Shown here piece by piece: positions 23,595 to 34,852 of a DNA stretch of 64,000 nucleotides. This DNA comes from Taxawa tesnikishii (nom. ined.) (Eukaryota > Ascomycota > Dothideomycetes > Dothideales), in contig JAPDRO010000001.1 of NCBI GenBank assembly GCA_030247885.1, forward strand, positions 806,001 to 870,000, read 5' to 3'. The stretch's first letter is position 1, and each line of letters starts with the position of its first letter. Below the pieces are notes generated by a model. It was not told where the DNA came from, did no database searches, and saw only the letters and a program-made list of their open reading frames with translations. The position numbers and the translations under genes are program-made.

Positions 23595-24865
23595 ATGTCT
23601 ACCCTATTAACATTCGGCGTCGAGATAGAGACCGTCTTCATGTTCCATGAACAGAAGCTCCGGTCTCTTCTCGACGGCCGCCCAGAGACTGCGGCCCTCA
23701 AGATTTGCAAGAACCTCGGCGACATCAAGCGGAAGGGCGCCATGATCGGACCCTATGTCAATACCAAGTACAATTCCTGGGGCCTCTTGGACCCCACCGA
23801 GGACGCCGTCGTCGACCTGAACACCCTCGTCAATGTTTCCGGCCAACACATCGCCCCTAAGGCCTACACTTCTCAACCGTTCGAGCTTGCCGAGCAGGTG
23901 ATGAGCACAATTCCCGCTCGCAAGAGTACCACGCTCATCACCGACCGCTACAGCAAATCGACAGAGTACAACTGGACCCTCATGTACGACAACAGCGTCT
24001 CGGGGCTCCGCCAGTCCGATCTCAAGACATCGCTCCCCAGCGACCGCCTCGAGTTGACCCAGGTCACAGACTGGGACTCGTACGGCGTAGAGATCGTGAC
24101 GCCCCTTTCTCCTGCCCCGAGACTGCCCGCGACGAGATCGCGCAAGTACTTGATGCGTTCAAGGGAACCGCAACCTCCAAGCACGCCATCACCACCACCG
24201 AGGCTACGGGCCTTCACGTCCACGTCGGCCTTCCTGGCGGCGAGCGCTTCCCCATCGAGACCCTCCGCAACCTGGCCCTCATTCTGTTGACATACGAGGA
24301 TGAGCTGGCCCTCTTACACCCCATCTCCCGCCGCACCGACAATCCAGAGCTCTCGTCCAACAGGGTGCAGGTCTACAACGAGGACGACACCAATCCGGTC
24401 TCCCGCAATGGAGCCAAGTACCTCTGCTCCTACATGCCAATCCAGGAGATCCGGGACCGCATCGACAAGGCCGACCACGCCCAGCTCGTCGAGCTGATGG
24501 GCGCGGCCCACAGACATGCGGTCAACTTCTCGTACACCGCCCGCAAGGTTGCGAAAGGAGAGGGTGCCGCCACTATCGAGTTCCGCCAGCATGCAGGAAC
24601 GCTGGATCCAGAGGAGATATACCACTGGGTCCAGCACTGCCTGGCCCTCGTCCGCCTGGCCTCCACCTCCGCGGGCCGCGTCAAGACCTGGGACGACAAG
24701 ATCGCGCTGGAGGACCTCTGGGAGGATATGGCCCTGCCAGAAGGCACGCTCTCCTTTCTCCGCGCCCGCAAGGCGGCTTACGCCGCTGAGTGGCCGGAGT
24801 GGGAAGCGCCCGCCATCTGGACGGCCTGGGAGGAGTACCCGGAGGATGACTGGAGTGACGAGTAA
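23595..24865 (+). CDS. Putative amidoligase-family protein, one frame break
   Basis: Member of the putative amidoligase enzyme family (carboxylate-amine ligase fold, related to gamma-glutamylcysteine synthetase). It is predicted to form an amide bond using ATP; the substrate is unknown. About 423 aa. Family signs: FGVEIETVF at the N-terminus, GVEIVTPL mid-protein, TGLHVHVGLPGG, and the C-terminal EFRQHAGTLDPEEI block. Start at 23595 (MSTLLTFGVEIE). The frame breaks at the T3 run at about 24106-24108: one more T continues VEIVTPL smoothly into SCPETARDEIAQVLDAF and the downstream ORF. No intron fits. The gene stands alone between NPP and ATG11. Similar fungal genes are scattered and poorly characterised; I infer no pathway. 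Confidence 0.82.
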
Positions 24866-26198
24866 GGGATGCTGAATTTGCTTTTTTTCCCTTCTGCATT
24901 GGGACTGAGCGTTTCTGGTTTTGGATTCGTTCATGAGAGAGAGCATTTGTGGTACCTTCTTCGCGGTCCGCTGCGAATTGATACCCTTTTCTTGCCGCTC
25001 AAAATCTGTGCATGTTGTGTTCTCGTTGGCGCCCTTGTGATCTGACAAGTGTACTGTTACAAAGCGTGCGACGTATCTAATGGCTACGTATGGTTGCTGA
25101 AGGCCTCATATCCTAGTAGCGTTGAATGGCCGCACCCTGAGAAGGCCCGCCAAAGTGACACGCAATCGTAGGTCTCAACCACCCCATCGTTGCCCAAACA
25201 ACCAACCACACCAATTCGAAGCGTCCACCAGATCTGCTGCATCCCAGTTGGAATTCTGATATCGGGACTATTCAGATGGCCCTCTACAAGACGGCGCTTC
25301 AAAACGCAAGACAACGGCCATGCTCATCCATGCGCACCTGCCCGCATATGTAGTTGTACCAACTCAGACTGTTCACCGGATACACAGCATGTCTATAGGG
25401 AGATTCGACATCTGCAGAGTTTGATTGACCGCTCACAAGAAGGGCCCTCCTGACCGCCATACAACCGTAGTTCTCAAGTGATACATCATCGATCTTTTAA
25501 GCAACTACGCCAAGTCAGAGGGTACTATACTAGATCTTTAGTGTTGCTAGTTAAAACTTTCCATCTCGGGGTATCGTGCTTGACCGGTTGATCCCGCGGG
25601 CGTCCGTGGTGTGTCTCGATAGTGCTGTCTTGCCTTGCTCCATTTCTGCGACATCTCCAACAACAAAACCATACATGGAGATACCGGCAGCATAGACAGG
25701 CAATCAGTCAGCAGAGCAGATATGTTCGCGAAACATCAAGTCTCTGGACCAAGTGAACAGCGCGCGCTCGCAACGAAAATTTGTCATCCAGAGCACTGTT
25801 GGTTTGCGTCTAGAAGGTCCGCGGGTTGAGGCGGTCAAGCACAATATCCCCGATCCCTGCCACCAAGAAGCGATCCTGCAGATGCGACGTATCCTTTGAC
25901 TTGGTTTGGTCATACAAGCAGGTGACAGTAGAGCAATTGGGAGCGCTAATGAGATACGGTTCACAGGCCCGCGGGACGAGGCGGTCCGCAGGACCGTCAC
26001 GATACCAATTCTGTTATCAGTATACCACAGATCCAGTGAACACCTTGAATTGGTATAGCTGGTCAACCGGTTCAGATGGTTGTTGATCGTTGAGAGCAGA
26101 AAAGCGAACGGATATCGAATTTTCCAAGCAATACAACCACGAAGTCCCCGATCCTACGGTATCTGTCTACTCCAGAACCCCACGATCCCAATCAGCTT
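24866..26198. other. Intergenic region, nothing recognised
   Basis: Convergent 3' flanks of the amidoligase gene and ATG11. Small ORFs without domain signal; no tRNA or repeat seen. Confidence 0.45.
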
Positions 26199-29100
26199 TT
26201 ACGATCCCTTTCCCCCATTCTCAAGCGAAAGATCCAACTGGAACAAACTCTCCCATAACCCGAGCTTCTTCCCGTCTTTATCCTTGACCGGGCTGGGTGC
26301 AGTAGAAGACGACGGATTCCTCGAACTTCCCTTGACCGGGCTCCCAGGGCGCTCCAAATGCCTTGCTAAACTCCTGATACTCTTCGACGGGCTCGCAGAA
26401 CGCGGTCCAGGCAGCGGCTTCAGGGGTGATGATTCGTGACTCTTCGTCGGAGACACGTGGTCCTGCTGACGAGCTCTACTCGCGAAGGTCTGTAGGAAAC
26501 ACGTAAAAGTCAGTCCAGAGGAGAAGAAGCGCCGTCAAGGGCCCCAGAGAAGATCTTTCCGCACCTGAGCCAGAAGAGGAGCATCCTCTGTGCGCGGTTG
26601 GTCTGCTTCGCTATCGTTGTCCGTAATGATACCCAATCCCGAGCCCCCTCTACCGTCACCGACCCCACTACCACCCTCCTCAGCGCTGCCACCGACTGCT
26701 GGCCCACCCGTCGCTCCAGCAAGCGTGGGCACCACTGCCCCGGCTACGCTCTTCTTGCTGCCAGAACTGCTCCTCCTGCTTTCCAGACTCTTGTTCAGCG
26801 TCTTGCTCGCATCGGCGGGACCCTTCTTGATGCGAATACTGCCCCTAGCATCGACATTCGCGGCCGCGACCGTGCTCTTACCCAGGCCGGGCGTCGTAGG
26901 CGCGCCGCCTTTCTCCTCAGCTGCGTGCACCAAGTACCAAGTCAGACCATCGCTGAGGTCGAACGGGTTTTCGTTGTCCTCAAAGCTGACAGCGGCAGAC
27001 GAGTTGTCGCCAATACTGCGTCCGTCGCTCGCACCGGCCGAGATCTCCTTTGAGTAGTTGACGACACGCTCTTCCACTTTGCTGATGCGTGCAACTAGCC
27101 ATTCTCGCCGCGCGAGTGCCATGCCGTCCCGCTCGCGGAGGAAATGATGAGGCGCGTTGATATTGAAAGCTGCCCAGGCGCCTTGGTGCTTGCCTTTGTA
27201 GGGAGGAAGAGCGCAAGGTCGCCTTCTTTGAAGTCGCGAACGGCAATCTTGGCGTGTGCTTCGGCCTGGAAGCGGTGAGACTTCTCCTTGTATGAACGTG
27301 CCTCCTTTTGCCATTTACGGGCCGTGTACTCGAAGTCGCGCAGGCGCTTAGCAATGGCTTCGCTGAATGTTTCGGTTGAAAAGAGAGAGATGTGGTCCAT
27401 GAAGGCCGCATATTGGGCTTCCTCACCACTAGCTGTGGGGGCATCCGGCCAATGCAAGAATGCCAGACTGCCGGAGTCCTCTGCTGGGAGTGAAGTCTTC
27501 CGAGTTGGTGGTGGGGAAGAAAGGGAAACCGTCCGAAGGAGCGAAGCCGAAGGGTCGGGCAGCGTGGTGCTCGCACTGACTTTCGAGGCCCGCTCAATGA
27601 TCATTTTGGAATCTTGATGGGAAACTGCGAAGCCAAGGCTTTCGAGGAGCCGCAACAGTCTCGCGTTCTGTGCGTACAGTCTCTGAGATATCTCTTTGGA
27701 GCGTATGGACCGTTGGCTGAGACGCTCGGCTGCTCCGTTTGACGCAGCTTGGACGCTGTTGAGCTTCTTCTGCACACGCATGAGCTCCACGTCGAGTGAG
27801 TTGGCGTGCGACTGTGCATCAGCGAGATGCTCCGACAGCTGGCCAACCTTCAGCTCCTCCTCAGCAACACGTTGTCGGAGAACATCGGCGCCTGTTTCGC
27901 CATCTGCGAATTTTGACCGGAGCATGCGTAGTTGCTCCCGTTCATCATCCAGTTGAGAAGCCAGTGACGATGCCTTGGCCGATTCTGCTGCAGATTCGGT
28001 TCGAAGCCTCACAAGCTCTTGCTCAAGCTTGGCCTGCTGATTCTCTTTCTCCATCGCATGTGCTGATTGCGTTTCGCACTGCGACTTGAGCGACTCATTC
28101 TCGGACTTGGCGACAGCCACAGCCTCGGCCAAATCCCGGACATGAGCCGCTGATTTGCGGGCAAGGTCTTCAAGTGCTGAAACAAGGGATGTGTACTTCT
28201 CCGGAGGATCTATGGCTGGTGAGAGGTGTGCATGAGCCGAGGTCAGAGCAGCAAATTGCTCCTTTTCTGTTCTGTATCGCTCTTCCGTCGCTCTCCGCAG
28301 GTCATGAGCGGCCCTTTCCGCCTCCGCTCTAGCACTCAAAGCAGCATTGAGTTCTTCATCCAGCCTCCGAGCATGCTCCTGCTCGTTCAACCATGCTTGC
28401 CGCATTTCATTAAGCTCCGCTTCACCCTTCTTGGCTGCTTCTGCTGCCTCCTCCTTGACCTTTTCCAAGTCAGATTCAAGCGTTCTAGTTCTTGCATCCG
28501 CTCCAGATCTCTCGTTGTCACGGCTTCCAAGTAATCTGTCCATCTCGTCTTCAATCTCTTCAATCTTGGACTTCGCCTGGTTTAGCTCTTCTTCAAGAAT
28601 CCGCCTTTCGTTGGCGAATTCGCGTTGTTGGGCCTCCATGTTCTGCATGATGTCTTTCTTTGTCGAATTGGCCTCCTCTACCTGCCTCTTGTTGTTTGTG
28701 TCGGCCTCGTCCCTGTCTCTGATTTCTTTCTCGAGTGACGCACTATATTCCTTGGCTTCTTGCAGCTCAGCCTCAAGGTTCACCACCCGCTTTGCAAGCC
28801 TCTTTTCCTCGCTTCCCAGGTTAGACGAGCGTCTTCTCGGTTTCTGAGAATCCTGCCTGATCAGCTCCTCTGACGGTCTCGGCGAAGGTAATGCAGGTGT
28901 TGTTGGCTCGGAAAGCAACTCCATCTGGGGTCGGAAAACATCACTACTGGGCACACGGCTCGTCTGACTTTGGCGATGAAGCAGATCCTCTAGCTTGCGA
29001 ACACGGCTTTTCTGGCCCCTCAACTCTTCCTCTAGCTTAGTGTTGGCATCCCTCAAGACCTTATATTCATCCTCGCCACGGAGCATTAAAGATGTGGTAC

Positions 29101-30770
29101 CAAAAGCTGCTTCATGGATACTGCCGTTCTTGAATGCTTTCGCATGCTTGATCTGCTTCTTGGTGGGTTGGTCCAGATTTTTGATCGATTGGTTAAGATC
29201 CTGCAAAATCTGTTGTGGAAAGTTAACTTCACTCAACGTTTCCATGTAATCCTGCAGTTCCTCCCGCGTCACCCTAGGCCATATGTCTTCTTCTGCCTGA
29301 ATATTCACGTCGATGCCAAGAGCCCTGCTTTTCAGTAACTCTGGGCGTACCACGTCATTGATCGAGTTGAGCCACTTCTTGCGCCGACGCTCTTCTTCTT
29401 CCTGGTAGATGGCCATCTCCTCCGCCAATGTCACTGAGTCCTTCTTCATCTTCTCGACCCACTCACGGCGCCGGACAGCCTCGATTAAGAGGGACCCGTA
29501 CACATGCGGCAGCCTTGAGACGATATTGAGCGTGTTGAATGCCTGCTCGTCCTCTTGCGGCATCTCGAGTGCTTTGATGTCGGCATAGGCTTGAGAGAGT
29601 TGGGACTCGATGCTTGCCAGCGTCTGCATATACTGCATTGCCGTTTCGGCAGAGCTGTTGCGCTTTTGCACGTTTCTGCCTATGAGCTCGTTCATCTCCT
29701 CGCAATATTCGTTCAGATTTGGCAGATAATTCCTAGTGTGCAGCAGAGCCATCTTGGATGCCTGCGAAACGGATGGGGCGTTCTTGGGAATTGTGTTGAC
29801 GTGCTCCAGGTCGGAGCTCATCTTCTTCAATATAACATCAATCTCTTCCATGAGTCTGGGTGGCTCTTCGCTGGCCTCCATTGAGGATCTCGCCTGCATC
29901 TGCTCTACTGCGTTCATCAAGTCGTTGCTCTGCTTTCCTGTGGCGTTCAACGACGTCCGCAGGTCCATGACTCGTTTGGCGAAGTTTGTCATGCTGGACT
30001 GAGCGGCCCCTGCCGCCTTCCTGATCTGAACAACGTCCACAAATGCCTGCAATGTCGTGCTGGCAGACTGTCTGCGGGTCGCAGCATTTTGAACTTGAAC
30101 GAACCTTGCAAACTCCGTCTTTGCTGGGATCTGCGCAAGTCTTTCCAAGTCCGCCTCCCAATTATCCACATGTGCTTCTTGCTCCTTCAGCAGCTCGTCT
30201 GACCAGGCTTCAGCAGCAGCATGCTTCTGCTCGGCGCTCTTCGTATGAATTTGCAGACTCATGACTGCCACATTCAAGCTGCGCTCGATGATAGCCTGCT
30301 CTTCCGTGTACTGCTGTGCTCTTTCCGCTAACCGAGCGCAGTTGGCTCGCAGCTCTGCTGCCCAAGCCCGGCGGTCCTTGAACAGAGCTTGCCATGACTG
30401 TAAATCGGTATGGTTTGCGAGAGTATCAGGAGGGAATCCTGGGTCATAGGCGACGGGTTCGGCTACCAACGTGGAAGGCTTCTTGGGAGCATTTGGTCCG
30501 GGCGGAGATAACAGACTCGAGTCGAAGACGAATATCTCATTCTGCTTTCACGTAAGCAAATGAGTGCGGTACAGCGCAGGCGTGACGCACCTCAGTGAGC
30601 AGAGTCTGTGGCCTGACTTGCTTCCCTTTAGAAGTCAGATACACCTGTTTGGATGGCTGTATGGAAGCTGTCTGGGCGACCCATGACCGGAGAGCATCGA
30701 GCGTACTGATCCTTGCGGTATCCGCTTCGAGCTTCTGGCCGGAGAGCCCGACGTATACAAGCAGTGACAT
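26199..30770 (-). CDS. ATG11: Autophagy-related protein 11 (selective autophagy scaffold), one frame break
   Basis: Scaffold linking cargo receptors to the Atg1 kinase in selective autophagy (Cvt, pexophagy, mitophagy). Exons: 30770-30591, 30541-26565, 26489-26199 (introns 49 and 75 bp); about 1482 aa. The N-terminus is ubiquitin-like (MSLLVYVGLSGQKLEADTA, LTSKGKQVRPQTLLTE). FVFDSSLLSP is followed by very long coiled coils (for example ERRILEEELNQAKSKIEEIE). The C-terminal Atg11 domain contains FKEGDLALFLPT and AWAAFNINAPHHFLRE, then SDGLTWYLVHA. A disordered Ser-rich tail follows. The frame breaks within the C-terminal domain near 27193-27194: LFLPTK and KHQGAWAAFN are in different frames and join if one G (coding sense) is added. 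Exon 3 is chosen from the CAG acceptor and the open frame to the TAA. Confidence 0.9.
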
Positions 30771-31313
30771 GCCCTGGACGCCTCCTCCACCCCTCTCGCT
30801 GCACAGAAAGGGCTGTTCGTTGATAAATGCTATGCTGACTATGATGAATCACAAGCAGGATAGAGTACCTTGGTGTTTAGGTAGATTAGCCGAGTCCGCC
30901 ATCGCGAAGCTTCCGCACGGGCCGTTGTTCACATGTGAAACATCGCATCATCCGCCTGCCTCTCTGTTCCATCACAGGACACCACGACGCACTGCACTCT
31001 GAACCTCCTTCATGTCTCATTTCTTGGATCTCTACACCTACTGCGCCCTTGCTTCGAATTGGTGAGCGCCATCTGTGACTTTCCGGTCGCATACGAAAGC
31101 CACAAACAACTGTGCTGATGGCTGATGGTTGATGGCTGATGGCGCGATCAATCCCACAACGTTGTGCTCTGAGTGTGCGCCGGCAGACCTCAATAGCCTT
31201 GTCGCCGAGGCCACAATCTACTCCAACCAATACAATCTGATTGCGGCGAGTGGTTTCATCTCAGCCGTCCAAAATGGACGTGTGCGAGCACCTGTCAGAA
31301 CAGAGCACACGCG
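30771..31313. other. ATG11 5' flank
   Basis: Contains a short GATGGCTGAT-type repeat near 31117-31143. No gene was seen. Confidence 0.4.
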
Positions 31314-32066
31314 ATGGGATGTACTCATCGGAGGGCAACATGCGTTGGGTGTCAGCAGCCCAACCCAAAATTCGGCACGTTCACGGTCGTGATCGCACAT
31401 GCCTTGTCTTGGGTTCCTGACGACTTTGTGTCACCCGACGTTATATCAAGGAGACCCACGTTTCCCAGCTGGTCATGGGCTGGCTGGTCCGGAACGGCTT
31501 CATGAGATAATGGCAGCCTCGAGGAAGAACTAATACCTGGGACTTCGTTCTCTCTATAGCTCAATACGAACGGAAGGTCGAGCTCAACGACCCCAGCAAG
31601 CTTGGCAATGTGAAGATGTACTCGTGTTGACTCCCGAGCTTACTGTTGACGGCTGGGCTCTGGAAGCGAGCGTTGAGTTTCAACTGGAACCAAGCCGAGG
31701 GCACTTCGTTGGCACTGAGCTCCACGATGGCAGATTCGAAGGCATTTCTCAAGGGATTACTGGCACGGACGTGTTTCAATCACACAGAACACTATTGACA
31801 GCCTAGGAGAGTCGGATCTCAACAACGGCTTGCGAGATGGTCATTTCGTATTGGCCATGCTTGACGCAAACGACTCAGGCTCGAGTATGCTTGTGGTCAA
31901 ATGCGTCAACAACGTTCTGCACGAAAGAATGGGAACAGCGGTGCCAACACCATTCTGGGGGCCTCTTGCAAAGCACTCTTCCCTCTACGCTACGAAGGGG
32001 AAGACTACAACTGATCTTTGGGAGGGACTCCTAAACGCAGATGCAAGATCTGCCTTGTATGAGTGA
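31314..32066 (+). pseudogene. Decayed heterokaryon-incompatibility (HET)-like fragment
   Basis: Short open stretches in different frames resemble the C-terminal half of HET-domain proteins. RRPTFPSWSWAGWSG at about 31457-31500 matches the FPSWSWAGW block common in that family. Then come IAQYERKVELNDPSKLG (31557-31610), LTVDGWALEASVEFQLE (31635-31690) and VLAMLDANDSGSSMLVVKC (31849-31905). Stops and frame changes separate the pieces, and no N-terminal HET core is visible. I read it as a remnant. The resemblance is from memory and rests mainly on the Trp-rich block. Confidence 0.45.
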
Positions 32067-34852
32067 AGCTCATATCCTGAACCAACGCACTTGCAACTCG
32101 CTATCCTGTGTTCAACATCATGTTTACGTGTTCATCATCATATCGGAAAGCGAACCACAATCGTTTGCCGAGTGCGGTCCTCAGTCTCAACGAAAATGAG
32201 AGTTCCGGCGTGCTGCGTGCTCTCGGAGACATCGGGTACAAGGCGGAAACCGTGGTCGACTACCTCTCCCAAGAAACCTTCCGTTCTCGCGGCCGTCGGC
32301 GTGCCGAGCTTAACCATTAGTACTTCAACCGCGGTTGTTGGTCGTGTACCGGACTGGGAATCACGCAGCGCAACCAGAACTGAATCTGAGTCAAGCGACT
32401 GAGAACAGAGCTGAATTGGACCAACCTGGTGTATGGACAGTCGTCGACGAAGATCTTTCGGAGCGATGCAGAATGCTGACGGAGCTCCACGACCTGCTTG
32501 AAGACACAGACTACAAAGCGGATCTCTTCGCTGAACCGTGAGCCAGGTCACGGGTGTTCCTTTAATGACTGAGCGCTCACTGACTAGGATCATAGGTGCT
32601 TGGCACTGGCTAAATGCCTTGAGAAGCAGAAAGTCTCGTTGATGTTAAGAATTGGGCATGCCAGTGTCTCGTAGCTGATGGACTGCTTTGGCGACGATGA
32701 TTCCTACGTGAGCGACGGCCGCAAGTATCGGGAGACCTCGCTGAAGAGACGGAGTTGATGCATCGATCGGCAGTGACATGGCGACAGACAAGGATGAGAT
32801 GAGTTGAGACTGCGGGGTAAGTACTCATCAGCTCCGACATTGCAAGGGCGAAAGGCACTTAGAGGGTTCTCAGCGGTCGGTCCATAGACGTGATGGCCTT
32901 GAGTGCGTGTATACAGTATCCCCGACCTTGAGGGAGAGTCACCGGTTCGGGAGAAGTCGGAAGGTTTCTGCACGACCCCTCAACGGCACTGTTCCTTTGC
33001 GATTGTACCCGCTCAGTTCCGCTCGTTCCTCCAAATCTTGGTGTGCTCATGTGTTGGGTATGCTTCTTTCCAGTCGTGAGAGAAGGAGATTGGTGCATGT
33101 GCGCATGCATGGAGTTGAACGGAGTCTGGTGGAGCGACCAGCACAAGGCCCCAACATCTTGTCGTTCGTGTTTGCACAGTCGACCTCCAGAGTAGTTGAG
33201 GTTGGCTGGCATTCATCCTACTTCCATGACATTTTTCGAGTGGCAGTACGGACACAGACCTGAAAGATACTGTTATTTCCATGATCATAAGACAGTGTAG
33301 CAGACGCCACCTTACCGGCAGAGAGGAGAGCTTGAGTCAGCCATGCCCATGTGATGTTACACCGCCAGACTGTGCAAGGCTGTTCGGAGGACGGGCAGAG
33401 GCGGGGAAAGGGATTTCCATGTACAACAGCTGCAGCTAGGCAGGCCCATAGCGGCGTGGTTGCGACTGTATACTCGTGGAGGTGAAGACAATGCAACCCA
33501 CCAGACGTGATGGCTCGCACGTGCAGAGGTATGTCGATGCCACGAACACGCACGCCAGCGTGCTGATGCTGTGCGTGCAGTGGCTGGCGTCGTGGCTTCG
33601 GGAAGGCGCAGACACGATTCCCATCATATGCAAGACGTGGGCGCAGAAGATACAGTCGACGCTGTTTTGAGGCCAATTTTGGGAGGACTCGGGCCGGGAG
33701 TGTATTGGCTTCGTGTGGCGTTGGGTCGGCTAAGATTAGCGCATGCAGCGGCTTGCCGTGTATAACCTATTGAAGCCCAGGTACAAAGTTGTTTTGCAAA
33801 AGTCTCCTGCAAAGCCTTCCTAAGTCCTCTGGTGCACGATGTGAGGAGGAGGTGGAGGAGGTTAGGAACGGTAATCGGAGAAGGCAGACAGAACAAAGTT
33901 TGACTGAGCCCGCGATCTGCGCGCACAGAAGCGGAGAATGTCGGGGGAGAGGGAATCATGGAGACGGATCCGTGAAGGCCATTCTCCATGCCTTGGCGCG
34001 GGCCATCTGTGCGTTGAGAATAGAAACGGCATCATGGGAGAGATGCGATAGTCAGCCTCACTCAATGTTCTTATCAGCATTGGCTGGTCCAGACTGCTTT
34101 CTGTCTTGTGTCTGTCTTTGCGACTGCTTTGCTGAACTCTTGTGTCGATTTCTCGACCTGTTCGTGCTTCTATTCCACCCTTGTTACCCGGTCTTCGCGC
34201 TCGTGTATACACACGCGCGTCTTGATTTCGCTTCAAGTCAGCTCAGGAGGCATTGACGTCGACGCCGTTTCTCTACCGAGAACGGGCCATATCTTTCTCC
34301 CGCTGTTTTGGGGATCATCACAGTTCACACTCCTCTACTCCCTCCCTCAACTTCCCTGTGCTTGCGCGACACCTGGTTATCCAATTGCCTCTTGCGTCGC
34401 ACATCCTACTCCCACCCGCATCTCCCGCGTCGGCATCCGCTTCCGGACTAGGACCCTGAACCTGTCCCCTGCGAGTTCCACGGCTGTTCCTTCACCGCAC
34501 ACGTATTGCTTTTGCATCCCACGCTTTCGGCGCTCCGGTAAGCAGTCGATTTATATGACTATTCGGTGAATCTCAGCTCCCAACTTCTAATCACTGATTT
34601 TCCACATCAAGTCCCGCACAACGCTCCTGCCTACGTCACAACCACCTCACCCGGCCTCTACCCGCCTTACTTTTTCATTTCACCAATTTGACCACGGGTA
34701 CACCTGCGAGCTCGCGGCATAAAGGACGGTCACGCCGCCCAACGCCAGCTCAAGAAAACCAACATTGGGGAGGTATACAAGAGCCTTGTAGCCTGGTTGG
34801 TGAGAGGAGGTACACTGCCATGAAATAAGCTCCCGAACAGTACACAAGGATT
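32067..34852. other. Long gene-poor region upstream of the repeat-protein gene
   Basis: About 2.8 kb without a supported gene. A 151-codon minus-strand frame (32593-32138) and several others have no recognisable motif. From about 34200 the plus strand becomes C/T-rich, as in a long 5' leader, with a short frame at 34553-34569. Confidence 0.45.

Noticed and set aside
32138-32593. 151-codon minus-strand ORF in the HET-remnant region
   Set aside because: No family recognised and no start context or splice pattern to support it.
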